A stretch of DNA of 64,000 nt from Centroberyx gerrardi. Its lineage: Eukaryota > Chordata > Actinopteri > Beryciformes > Berycidae. The stretch spans positions 17,091,572-17,155,571 of the forward strand of contig NC_136008.1 in the NCBI RefSeq assembly GCF_048128805.1. Direction: 5' to 3'. A model generated the notes under the pieces. The model did no database searches. It worked only from the letters and a program-made list of their open reading frames with translations, and was not told where the DNA came from. Positions 1 through 11,400 of this stretch are shown piece after piece (within the stretch, counting starts at the first letter, position 1; the number at the start of each line of letters is the position of its first letter). The position numbers and the translations under genes are program-made.

Positions 1-603
1 GTTCATCTGCAGATTCATATGCATCCTCATCACCAGCTGTATAAGGGACTGCAGCCACAACGGTCTCAACCTCTGTTGCTTCGTTTTCAACAGCAGTCAC
101 CTCAACAGCAACCATCTCAGTCAGGGCATCGGCCTCCGATGAAGCAACCTGTTGCAGTGCAACTTCCAAATCCAAATAAAAAGCAGCGGATTGCATGCAC
201 ACGATGTAACAACACCTTCTCCAGTCGCTGCTCACTGCGAAGGCACATATCCTTGAATCGATGCAAAGGTGGACGCGTTACAAATCCACCCAAAACAAAT
301 CACTGTTCCCGCTGCAACACTGGCTTCCCAAACACAATTAGTCTTATATTTCACCAGAGGAGTGGCATTTGCAAGCCTGCCATCAAGCCTGTGCGTTGCC
401 CTGTTTGTGTTCGCTGGTTTGGCACACTGGATGGTTTGCAGAAACACCTGCTTACACACAACCAGTCTGAATCATATCGCTGTGATGTCTGTCAGGGTAC
501 GTACCCAAACCTTAAATCACTTAAAAACCACCGCAGGAGGGTTCATCGCATCATGGCTGGAGACACCGTGCCAAAAACAAAACAAGAGCCGCTGCATTCT
601 TAA
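1..603 (+). CDS. C2H2 zinc-finger protein, C-terminal part (5' end outside window)
   Basis: The frame is open from base 1 to a TAA at 601-603, and base 1 already falls inside a finger-like helix (HLQIHMH), so the gene starts upstream. After a Gln/Pro-rich linker come four finger-like modules. The first two (CTRCNNTF..., CSRCNTGF...) end in a Cys instead of the second His or have odd spacing, which makes them degenerate C2HC fingers. The last two (CPVCVRWF...HLLTH, CDVCQGTY...HRRRVH) are closer to consensus. The tail reads KQEPLHS, a possible SUMO-type site. A nuclear DNA-binding or protein-binding role is inferred from the family only. The gene lacks the terminal HYxxHARG finger of its neighbours. 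Its irregular fingers most resemble those of the gene at 3279-4655, so the two may be diverged duplicates. Confidence 0.8.
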   Translation, partial: VHLQIHMHPHHQLYKGLQPQRSQPLLLRFQQQSPQQQPSQSGHRPPMKQPVAVQLPNPNKKQRIACTRCNNTFSSRCSLRRHISLNRCKGGRVTNPPKTNHCSRCNTGFPNTISLIFHQRSGICKPAIKPVRCPVCVRWFGTLDGLQKHLLTHNQSESYRCDVCQGTYPNLKSLKNHRRRVHRIMAGDTVPKTKQEPLHS

Positions 604-972
604 TGACAATTCAGTTTTTCTGAGAATTGTCTGTAAATGTGACATGGTTGAGCAGAGCTTTTGAGAACAGAGCACATTTTTTATGATAGTTTATTCTTGA
701 CCTGTTTGTCAGATGTACTTTCTTTCATTTTTACTGTCAAGGAATAATTTTGACATTGTTCAGTCACATACATGTTTTTTTGTGTAAAAGTGACCCTTTG
801 AATATCTTATACCAGCTTGACACTTAAAAAAAAATTTTTTTTTTGTTTTATCATGTTAATTCATATATTACATAGCCCCATTAGCCTGTAAATATTCCTA
901 AGTATTTGGTAATAGTTAAAGCAAACTTTATCACAGAGGTAGTGATGTAGCTTGTTTCTTGTCCCTGCTGTT

Positions 973-978
973 AATAAA
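973..978 (+). terminator. Poly(A) signal of the first zinc-finger gene
   Basis: A canonical AATAAA lies 370 bases past the stop codon, the first one downstream on this strand. No transcript evidence is available. Confidence 0.55.
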
Positions 979-1166
979 CATACCAATATATACATTGTGT
1001 CTCATTTCATTTTTTGTGGTATCGGATTTCATAGCTTATTCAAAGGCCAGTAAGGCCAGTAGTGGATGGTTGATGACAAATACAAAATGTTATTTTCATC
1101 TTTATATAAAGAGCATGTTCAAGATTACCATTACAATTTCACTGCAAGTACAATTAACCTATAATC

Positions 1167-1168
<2 letters not shown>

Positions 1169-1225
<57 letters not shown>

Positions 1226-1243
1226 TAATATATAATATATAAT
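1169..1243. repeat. (TA)n microsatellite
   Basis: About 48 bases of uninterrupted TA are followed by imperfect TATAATA units. Short frames across it encode only Tyr-Ile repeats and are not genes. Confidence 0.95.
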
Positions 1244-2479
1244 ACTTTGTATTACAGGGAAACAGAGTACACATAAAATATTGACCATGTTTCTTTTCTC
1301 ACAACACAAGTATGATAAGATGCAAACCAACAACTTTAATTTGTACATGGTCTCCTCATTTCAAGGGATCAAAAGTATTTGGGCAAATAGAAACAATGTT
1401 GACTAAAGTGATGTTAACAAAGGAGTTTATTGTGCAATGACTTATAAAAGTTTGAATGTAAAAACATCCGTTGATTTATTTTCAAGTTCAAAGTATGTAT
1501 TTGGTAAGTTTGTAAGTCAGTTGTGGAGTGCATTTGCCTTTAAATTATCTAGGTACAGTATGGAGTTCATGGTTACCTAAATGACAAAAAGTAAATGGCC
1601 TGATTTATTAAATGAGCTGAAAATCATGATGTTCCAACTATAATGCTTCAAGATTGACCCAGGCAACTTGTGGCCTAGCAAGTGGCCTCTTCTAATTTCT
1701 GCACTGATTTCAGTAGGACAATTAACAGCAGACATGATGACTGAGTCTTGTTGACTCTTGTACAGTTTGATTCATAAAGGCTGTAGTTCTTAACTGTTCA
1801 TCCAATATTGATGAAAAATACCTTGAAATCAACAGTTATACTTACTATTCAACCTAGTCTATATAACCTCATAGTTATTGTCATTTCACATACAAAGTAA
1901 TGAGACCAAAGCATGAAAATCTGTTACTGTCCAAATATATTAGATTTCACTGTACATGAGATATACAGCTTGGAAAAAGTATACAAAGAAGCATACAAAT
2001 ATAAACAAATATTAGTGTTCACATTTTAAGGCCAAAATGCATATATGCCAATATACATTGGTTAGTCATTTATTTTTAAATGGATATGAACCTGATTATA
2101 CAGTCAGTTTTTTTTAAAAGATCCCCTGGGCCCTAGTGCTCACAGTGTGACACTGTGGTTGGGATATAGTCTGTTATTCTATGGTAAACAATGGGATGTG
2201 GTAGAGAATTTCTCATCTCAACTCATTTACTGACCATTTTATTTGTACACCGAGATTACCTTCTTTCTTTGTCTGGCCAATGTAATTCTTTATAATATAA
2301 TATATTTTATCTATTACATGAAATAATGGTATATTCAAGAAAAGAAAAGATAAATGAATACTATTCTGAAAATATTCTTTTTCATCGTGTTTTGCAGATC
2401 AAAATTCACCCACTTTGACTTCATAACTATTGTACATCAAATCACTAGGCGAATCAGTAGCAACTCCAGTCCAGTAGAT

Positions 2480-2721
2480 GTCAGTAGAACCCGGAAGGTG
2501 GCTGACTGGACTGTTGTAATGCAAGCGCGCCATGAGTAGAATAAGAGCAAGCTGTCTCTTTTGGTCTTGGTAGCTCACTGTTAGCTACCTACTCCCGCTA
2601 AACACCGGCAAATTGTTGCCATTATCGTAAATGACTCATGAAACGACATTTGTTGCTTTCTGTTTGTTGCAAATACATAGTGAAGGAGTAGGACTGTGGC
2701 GCTTTGATTTACATTTTACAG
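2480..2721 (+). promoter_or_regulatory. Promoter and noncoding first exon of the 3279-4655 gene
   Basis: Base composition changes here to a CpG-containing segment with an ETS-type CCGGAAG at 2491. A good donor (ACAG followed by GTAAGC) ends the exon at 2721. The partner acceptor (TCCATCCATAG) ends at 3214. The transcription start is not determined. Confidence 0.5.
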
Positions 2722-3278
2722 GTAAGCCAACATGATTATCCATGTGCTGGTGTGGCTAAGGCTAGCGCTAGGCAAGTAGCAACAAAACATTGTCGCGCAC
2801 GTTGGTAGACTACAACAAGCGCCTAAAGTATAGTAATACAGTGTGATGTAGTAGTTACTATAACAGTAGGCAGTGGAGTAGTTGGTGTAATTAGCTTGTT
2901 GTCAACTTGTTTCAGAGTCTTTGCTAAGCTCGTGTTAGAAGTTTTGGCTTCTGTTCAGAGACTAATTGTTTTAGAAACCTAACAGTGTGTTTCACGAAAT
3001 TGATTCGCAAATAGCATTAGCTTCATTCAACCAGAAAATTTGATAATCGACTCTCGTTAACTTAGTTAGCATCCGTTACATTTACCATGAACAGTAACTG
3101 GCTATTCTGGGCAAGTGCAGTGCCAGCTAGCATCAGTCACCACCAGCTATTATAAATGCATCATATCTGTTAATTTATGATTGTACAACTACTAAAACTG
3201 TTCTCCATCCATAGAAAAGGGACTCCAAAGGACCCTACATCAGCAATTGGCACATCCACGCCTAGCCTAACTTTAATC

Positions 3279-4655
3279 ATGCAAAGAGGAAGACGAAAAT
3301 TGCAACATCTCCTGGCTGGGAGCAGAAGCACAGGACCAGGCTTGATGAAACACCGCCAGTTTTGCTTTAGCTGTGAGCAGATGTTTCCAAACAGAATGTG
3401 GTTAGAGGAACACTCCTGTCCTGCTGCAAGTTACATCTGCTCTTGTGGAACTGAGTTTTCTTTATATGTAGACATGCTGGAACACAGCAGTACACATGAA
3501 CCAGGGCACCAAGTGCTTGATCATCAAACTATAAGGAAGCGCAGATTTGAGAAGCACAGAGAGCAGGAGGAGCAGCTCAAAAGGCTCGAGTCAGCTGGGC
3601 AGGGTCTCTGGACTGTGCCTAGCTCGAAAAGTCTGGCAGCACCTTCTTTGACAATGGAGTCGAAGTCACAAGTATCCATTAAATCAGCTCTTATGCCACA
3701 ACTCCCCATGCGGTCTGCTCAAATTTCACAAGTGCCTGTGCGTCCCCCTTTGTCACAAGCATCTTTGCTTCCAAATCCTAAACCCCCAGCAATAGACACT
3801 ACTAATAATTTTGCAGATTCAGGTGCACCCACAGTGGATCTTTGGACAATTTATCAGCCAGTGGTGTTGGTGAAAACGGTGCGTCATTTTGACAAGAAAA
3901 AGCCATACAATTGTGGTAAATGTGGGCTGTGTTTTATAACAAAGAGATCCCTCACCATTCATCACAATACTCATGCTGTGGATAAGGTTTTTGGCTGCCT
4001 CGGATGTGGGCTGCTCCTCTCCAGCAAGAAGACAGTGCCTCGCTACCATCATTGTAACTCACCTATCTCTTCCCTCAAAGTCAGACTCATCACTGCTAGA
4101 CCGTTGAATTACACGAAGCCAAATCAAGCTGATAGAACTAGGAGTCACATTCCCTGCATGTCTGATCAAAAGAGTCAACGGTTTCACATCACTCCCTCTA
4201 AGGAGCTGCAGTTGAAGACACCCGCACACTCGGAGCCAAAAGTGTGGAAGAGACCTACACAGGCAACCTCTGCAACAAATGGGTTCATATGTCGAGTCTG
4301 TCACATACCTTTTGAAACTGTTCAGCTGCTTCAGAGGCACAAGTGTATCAGAGCACAAGAATTTGTGGAACAACAGGCACTATCTGGCAAACAGTTTAAC
4401 AGACACAGGAAAGTGATCAGCCCATATCCTTCTCAGATAAATGGTGAGAAAAAACTTGGGGTGCCAGCTTCTGATAATGTAAAGACAAGCCGAGACGTGG
4501 CAGTTGGGCTGGACAGAGGGCTCAGGGCTTGTCCTGTAAATGGGAACATAGAAATGGATTTGGAAGATGACTGTTACATAGTTGAAAGCTCCCCAGCCAA
4601 ACCTGCTCAGATGATCTACCAGCTAACCTCATCCCTCCCTGTTATTAAGACATGA
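3279..4655 (+). CDS. Small C2H2 zinc-finger protein, 458 aa
   Basis: The single coding exon begins at an acceptor ending at 3214. The start is taken as the first ATG inside the exon (3279), because an upstream ATG at 3177 lies in the intron. Fingers are sparse and irregular: CFSCEQMF...EHSC near residue 30, a CSCG variant with one residue between the cysteines near 55, CGKCGLCF...HHNTH near 210, CLGCGLLL...HHC near 230 and CRVCHIPF...RHKC near 335. Several use a terminal Cys in place of His. A Lys/Arg-rich helix follows the first pair. The C-terminus has an acidic DLEDDCYIVES patch that could be a SUMO-interacting motif. The protein is probably nuclear, and its role is unknown. It is not a KRAB, SCAN or BTB type. 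It most resembles the partial gene at 1-603 in finger style. Confidence 0.82.
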   Translation: MQRGRRKLQHLLAGSRSTGPGLMKHRQFCFSCEQMFPNRMWLEEHSCPAASYICSCGTEFSLYVDMLEHSSTHEPGHQVLDHQTIRKRRFEKHREQEEQLKRLESAGQGLWTVPSSKSLAAPSLTMESKSQVSIKSALMPQLPMRSAQISQVPVRPPLSQASLLPNPKPPAIDTTNNFADSGAPTVDLWTIYQPVVLVKTVRHFDKKKPYNCGKCGLCFITKRSLTIHHNTHAVDKVFGCLGCGLLLSSKKTVPRYHHCNSPISSLKVRLITARPLNYTKPNQADRTRSHIPCMSDQKSQRFHITPSKELQLKTPAHSEPKVWKRPTQATSATNGFICRVCHIPFETVQLLQRHKCIRAQEFVEQQALSGKQFNRHRKVISPYPSQINGEKKLGVPASDNVKTSRDVAVGLDRGLRACPVNGNIEMDLEDDCYIVESSPAKPAQMIYQLTSSLPVIKT

Positions 4656-5208
4656 CAAAACTAAAAAGGCACTCAGAGTTTGCAATTCACGTTTTATTGA
4701 CTTCTGGGCAATGGACCAAGTGCATAAAGATGGCGGTCTCCTGGTTTAACGGCATCTAGTTTAGGTTCATCCCACATTGCAACACGAACACAATGCTTCC
4801 CAGCGTCCTCTGAAATATTTTAACAGATTTTCCAGTGATTTACACAGTAGGACGGGTAGTGACATCAAACTGTTCATTTTAATTGTGACGGTGGTTTGCT
4901 TTTGTTGGTGCAGTGAACAGTCGTCCAGTATTCATTCCTCAAATGTTAAAATTTGGTGTCCCTACTCTAGTTACAGCAGTAGATGTAAATTAGTAATGTT
5001 CAGTATCAAACGTATGTGCATGGTTTACTCACATTGGGTTGGGATAGTCCCATATTGTGTGATAGGTGTTGTTTTTTTTTTGTTTTTTTTTCAAATATGC
5101 TTTTTGTAGTATGTCCAGACTGTGTGGTGTGAGGCTGTGAGATTTGACCGCAATGCCTTGTGTGTTCTTACCAGCTTTGTCAGACTTTAAGAATACAATA
5201 TATGTCAA

Positions 5209-5214
5209 ATTAAA
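5209..5214 (+). terminator. Poly(A) signal (ATTAAA variant)
   Basis: ATTAAA lies about 550 bases beyond the stop of the 458-aa zinc-finger gene. A GT-rich stretch follows within 30 bases, as expected for a cleavage site. Confidence 0.45.
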
Positions 5215-6480
5215 CTATATTTTGAAACTTGCTGTGTGTGTGATAATGCAGTAGATTTACCGTATTATCCTACATTAAGAAAATTGAGTTCACATCAGAT
5301 AGCACCTTTGTGCATAGGCAAAAGTCAGAGTATAAGATATCAATTGGGGGTTTAATTATTTTAAGGAACAATACCATTGTGTCTTTCTACGCAAATGTAT
5401 TAGACATCTTGTGGAATGTAGTGTATTTTCAGTTGAGGGTAGGAATATGAAAATATAAATGTTACAAATTACAATGCATACACCCAATAATCTGGAAACC
5501 TCTGAAATATGACTAGATGATTTGGTTAGTTTACAGTTACATTTTTGAAACATTCCTCTGTATATTTATGTAGATCCTGTTGCATATTTTTAAATATGAG
5601 GGAGACGTCAATATATGAATTAAGTGTTTCCTGGAGTCATACGTTTTATTGTGTCTATATTTTTCTACTGCTTCTTTACATGCTTTTTTGCATCATTCCT
5701 CATTTTTTTTTATTATATAGAAACATATGTAACACATGAAACACATTACATAGAGACATTGCGTACAGTGGTATTATAACGAATATACAGTCAAGACTTG
5801 AAGACGCCCAAGGTTTTACATGTCTTTAAAGTTTTCACAGGTTTATAGTATTTTAATCCATGTAACATTTTTATGTAATGTTCAATCTCTCAAAAGTAGT
5901 GAATGGTAGATTCTTCTTCGTCTTTTTTCTGTGACTTATGCAACTGATGATGCCCAATTTTCCTCCCGGTGATGAATTATCCATTTTCTGTCTGGGGGTC
6001 ACACTGACCCAAATCTCCAGCAGAGGGGGCAAACCATGGGGCAAACTCAAAGCAAAAAAGAAAGGCGCTATGTTGTGTCCATTAATGATGAGGTAGGACA
6101 AGAATGGGAATCCATAGATGCTGCCTTCAAGTGCGCCTCGTATGCTCGTTATTCCGAGGTTGTGAATACACTTTTGAAGTGCTTATGGTTGAAATAGACG
6201 CTGTAACATATTTTGTTTTGGTGACCGGCGTTTCATTTTAGAAAAGTAGCACTGAGCCACTCTTGTGCTGCAGCAGCAGAACGAAGAGAGAGAAATGTGT
6301 GTCAGGCATTTGATTGATGTTTCAGTTTTGGCAAAAGTTTGGTGTGTACATCAGTTTAACCATCAGTTGTTGACACGGCTCCCACATGCTTAATATTCCG
6401 TAAACGTCACATCTCGCCAACTCCAGTATCATAGGGACTTCCAAACTTCCCAGTCGTATTTACCAATTTGTTGTGTTCAT
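5215..6480. other. Intergenic DNA, nothing recognised
   Basis: AT-rich sequence with no exon-like frame, no RNA gene and no repeat that I recognise. Short open frames lack codon bias and homology signals. Confidence 0.5.
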
Positions 6481-6830
6481 GCGCGTTCTGCTCCTAATTA
6501 CTACATTTCCGACAGCACTTGAAGTCAGCAGATGTGCGCGCGACGTGATTGACGCTTTTTCGGTTTGCTTTGTGCATTGAGATATCGAGGGGCCCACCAC
6601 TGCTAGAAAAAGCCACGTTCTCTGTGCCAGTTCAGATCATAGATTAATGCACGTTTGTAAAAAAAAAAAAAGAAAGAAAAAAGTGCCAAACAAATGCGCA
6701 GCGACGGAGCATGTGTTAGCTTGTAGCTAGCCAGTGCTAGCTGGTTCAGTAGCGGTCAGTGTATGGCTACGCAAAGACCACTCTCCCACTCAGGCAAGCA
6801 ATTTGTGTTTACCACTAGGCATCTTTTTCG
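6481..6830 (+). promoter_or_regulatory. Promoter and noncoding first exon of the AT-hook zinc-finger gene
   Basis: A CpG-containing stretch (GCGCGC and CGACG words) ends in a good donor (TTTTTCG followed by GTGAGT) at 6830. The ATG at 6763 would run into a stop directly after joining to the next exon at 8410, so this exon is treated as 5' UTR. A GCTAGC cluster lies at 6720-6743. Confidence 0.45.
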
Positions 6831-8409
6831 GTGAGTGATGTTGAGGAATTACCAATTAAACTGTGATATATAATGCAAGTCATACGACCTGGCATTGCAG
6901 TGAGCTATGTCTGTGTGGCCTGCAACGCAACATATCGGAGCTAGCAATCTGGCCTGCTACAACACACCACACGCCTGCATGCACTGATAGTTAGGGTCTT
7001 GGTAGGATGTATTGCTAAATGTTTATATTGAAGTTGCCGGGGCGGTCCTATTGTGAATGGTTGTTAAAAGGGCATATGAAATTACCAAATAGGCACAGTT
7101 GTGTCTGGGTGGTTACTAGGTGAGCATTGCCATTCCCATCCACAAAAGCCCTTGGCTCCTGTGTATCAAAAGGACCTCACCAGATGAAGCATGCCTGCAG
7201 GGGAGATGGGTGAAAAGGCGAGTGTAGTTTGTCTACATTAGCTGTTACATAAACTGTTCTACAAGGCAAGTTTAGTCAAATATATCCTCCAGATTTAGGA
7301 GCATTGTATCCTAATATTTGTTCATGTTAACTTTTATGTAGGCTGTTAGAGCCATGAATAGTCACAAAGACTGCTAAAATCAACCATTTCCCTGGAGAAA
7401 AATGACTGAAGCTCTGTCACATCTCTCTGGATAGGTATTTAATGAGGAAAACTTCAGATGTGTATTCTGGTTCTTTTGGCGGCCTGCAACAACCATGCTA
7501 CATTTACTCTTTTCAACCTAAAGCCTGGCAAAATGATGCATGTCCAGCTAGGATAACTCCCCATATTAGGAAAGTAACTGACTATGGCATTGTGATAACA
7601 GGGTTCTCACTTAATTTGTCCCAAATGACATCATGACTCACTGCACAACTTTGCTTGAATCACAAAGACGTTCAGCATCCTAATGTCAAATCAGGCAACC
7701 CAATTAGTTCTGTGAAGGAGGTAGCGGGCTGTCTTGGTTACCATTTAACAGTGCTGATACAGCCACCACTTGTAAATTAATAGAGCAAATGGGCAAAGCA
7801 TGTGCTGCATTCATCAACTCTAGAAGTTGTTCCTCTGCTGGACATATGCTCATTTGTGATTTTCAGGTCAAGCGTAATTACACTGTAAGCCAGTGTGACT
7901 GTAACAGGCGTTGTGACCAGATACAGTATATTTTGCTTTAGGAACACAAATCAGTGGTTTTCATGAGTTGCATCCTCCTTGTCACTGTTTAATCCACAGA
8001 CTCTTGACATGGGGAGTAAATTGTCCTTCAGCAGAGGAAGCAGTGACCAAAATTCAGTCTCTGAATTAACTTCTGTGACATGCCATCCTCACATTCCCTT
8101 TCATGCCTCTACGGACTGCAAACAGGTAGCTAGCTAGAAAAACAATCACCCCAAAAGTTATGTTGCATACTATACTAAGCCATAACCACATTCAGAGCTT
8201 GCAGATCTAGCCATGGATAGCATAAAACAAATTATAATGGCGTTAACAAGCAAACCATGACACTGACAAATAGCTTTGGGCTTTTTTATTGTTTTTGCAT
8301 GTTTGTTTTATTATTGTTTGTTGTTGCCATGTTTTTATGGTTGTTTTGTTTACAGTTTTTAGGAAACTCGTGCATTATTCAGTGACAATAGGATTTTTCC
8401 CTTTCACAG
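6831..8409 (+). other. Intron 1 of the AT-hook zinc-finger gene
   Basis: The intron runs from GTGAGT to a TTTCCCTTTCACAG acceptor ending at 8409. I see no exon or repeat inside it. Confidence 0.45.
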
Positions 8410-8484
8410 ATAGCTGAAGAAAAGATATGCAGAGAGGAAGACAGCAGTCATGACCTCAGCCCTAGATGTGGAGAGGGTCAAGCA

Positions 8485-11400
8485 ATGAAGGACACTGAAT
8501 TGAATCAACCCACATCTGAATCACACTCATCATCGGGGCATCTGCAATCTGATGGCCTTGCTAATTCTGAAACAGTAGGTGAAGCTAATTGGCAACAGAG
8601 TAAGCAGATAATGTCACAGGTAACAATGGAAGGAAAATCTGAAACTACACCTCTGTGGACTTCTACAACAGACATTCCTGGGCAATCTGTGGAGGTCCGT
8701 AGAAAACGTGGGCGCCCTCCTAAGAGAAAAAAGCTGCTGATTGAGGCTAACGATGACCAAGATCCTACAGGTCCGGATGCAGTTGAGCAGAAGGAGTGCA
8801 TTGATCCAGTACCTTGTACAGCTACCATGGCTCCTTTGCCAGAATGCTTGGCAAACCACAACAATGACGATGTACCTAACAGTGTAGACGGTCCCTTAAT
8901 CAGTGATCCACCTCGCAATGAGATGAGTGATCCTCACTCTGTCTCTGATTGTAAACCAGAAGATGGTATCCCTGTGCTGCCAAAAAGAAAAAGAGGAAGA
9001 CCGAGAAAAACAGCAATGACAGTTTCTAAAGAGAAAATTGCTGTCGCTGGTGCCGTTGATGCTCATGCTGATAAAGACAGTGGACCTGCAAGGAGACTGA
9101 GGAGTAGAGGGGAACAGCACCCCTTGACCCCAGATGGAAAGATATGTTCTGATGTCAAGGTAGACCTAAAGCAGAATCAATTGACTCCCACAGTGCATGT
9201 GCCAAGCCAGAATAAATCCAACTGTCAAGGTATTAAAAGAGGTAGGCCAAAGTTAGCTGATCGGCAGATTCCAGCTAAAGTGTCAAGACTTGCTGTTAGC
9301 CAGGAGGCCTCATCAATGCTGAGCAGTGACACAGGCTGTGGAGAGAGAGTAGAGACAGATAAGCAGGCCAAACTGAACACTGACAAACAGGAGGCCGATG
9401 TTGATGAAAAGGACAGACACCTTTGCCCCCAGTCTGGAGTAGGACCACAGCAGAGTACAAAATTGATGGAGGGAGCATTGCCACGAAGGAGATTACGTTC
9501 TAAGGTGGCAGTCGGGCCTACTTCCCAAGTTATTCCTTCACAAAGTCAGCACAGTTTAAACTTGGTAAGCCCTAGAGGAAGTGTTGAGCCCAAAAAGGAG
9601 CATTCAATGAACATAAATGGCAGTGAGGAATTCAAGTCACAGGGCAGCGTTGACTCTCCACCGAATACAGAGCCCGGTAGCTCTGATGTCAGAACCTCTC
9701 GTAGACATGGACTACCACCTAAACCTGTTGGGATCCCCTCTAATGTTAAGGCTGAGGATATAGAAATAGAGCTAGATCAGTTTAATTCCATCTCAGATTC
9801 GAATAGTCATACATCTTTACAATATAATGCCAATACTACAGTAAAGTCTGAGTGTCCAAACAGTCGGCGAAACACTTTTGGGTACAGGAGACGCAAGAGA
9901 AGAAGAAGAAATGTGTTGTTACAGAGAGAGCACCTTGCAGTGGCAAACCAGGGCCATGAAGGCGACACTGAAGCTCAAAAAAGAACAGACTGTGGTGACC
10001 CTGATAAGGAGGGTAACTCAAATGGTAGCTCCACTAAACGAAGGGGAAAAACTCTGTTGAAATGTAAGGACTGTGGTCGTACATTTAAATTTTTGTCTCA
10101 ATACATAATCCATCAACGCATTCATACAGGAGAAAGACCCTTCAAATGCCCTGAATGTGGCAAAGGTTTTACAAAAAATTCTAACTTAAATCTTCATCTC
10201 AAGACACATAAAAAGAGCAACGCATATCAAAAATGTCCACATTGCAAGATCAAATTCTCTTGCGCCGAGTATTCTGCTCATATGAAGATGCACTCGCATG
10301 AGCTGAACCAAGGCTCTGAGAAGGCTACGTCTGAAAGACATAGCAGAGGTGATGACCATGACATCAATGAAGCTCTTCATACAGTAAAGAGAGATGGTGG
10401 TAAACAAGTGTGCCAATATTGTGGGAAAACATTCCCCTTTCGGTCTGCACTTATAAGGCACGTGCGCGTACACACTGGGGAGAAGCCATACAAATGTGAT
10501 ATATGTGGGAAAGCCTTTGGTCAGGCCTATTTCCTTCGTGTTCATGAGTTGACCCACTGGTCTGTGAAGCGTTATAACTGCACACTCTGTGGAAAATCAT
10601 TCACTCATTATAGTAATGCAAAAAACCATTCGTGCAGATTTTTTAAGGACAGTGAAGAAATTCAAACTAAGAGACGAGTTAAGCCCTCACTATCTTATAC
10701 ATGCCACATCTGCAAGAATACTTTTTTCCAGCTGCAAGAGTTCAACAGCCACATGAAAGCCCACACTGGTGCAAAGCTTTACCGCTGTTTATTGTGTGAC
10801 AAGCTTTTTGGTGTGATATCAGAATTCAATGCACATCGCAGTCACTGCCACCGAGCCAGAGGAGAACATGATGATCCCACTTCTGTGATCAAGGATGAAG
10901 AGACAGTTGCAGCAATACAGTACTCAGTGCCACAAAATACGCAAAGAGGTTCATCAGGACACAAGTCATTTCCCCCTGTCACAACCATGAATTGTGAAAC
11001 ACCTACAAAGAGCAGTCACACGTCTTTTCAATCTTCACAGACCCACCGCAAGAAACGCATTATTAACTCAAAGAAACCTTTCCAGTCAACCATTATACCA
11101 TCTCAGAATCTCTCACACCTTGTGTCAAAGTTAAACAAGCTAGATAACAGATCCGACCCCAGGAAATATCTATGCCCAAGCTGTGGACGGCTATTCCGAC
11201 ACATGGGACGACTCCGAGCCCACATGCTCACTCATGCCCGTGGTAAAAGTTACACCTGTGGCTGTTGCGGCAAGACCCTTGAAAACTGGAAAAAACTGTG
11301 GCATCACCAGAGAATCCATAGACAGAGACGCGGCCGTTTCACTTGTCCTCAGTGTGGTCAAGGTTTTCGTTTTGTGGAGCCCTACAAAAGGCACATGACT

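Larger units (their letters stand above)
604..2400. other. 3' UTR of first gene and intergenic DNA
   Basis: The 3' UTR probably ends just after the AATAAA at 973-978. Apart from the TA microsatellite at 1169-1243, I see no gene or recognisable element here. The DNA is AT-rich and unremarkable. Confidence 0.6.

Noticed and set aside
269-664. 131-codon frame overlapping the first zinc-finger gene in another frame
   Set aside because: Shadow of the zinc-finger frame.
6763-6830. ATG in the first exon of the AT-hook gene as the true start
   Set aside because: After joining to the exon at 8410 the frame meets a stop at once.
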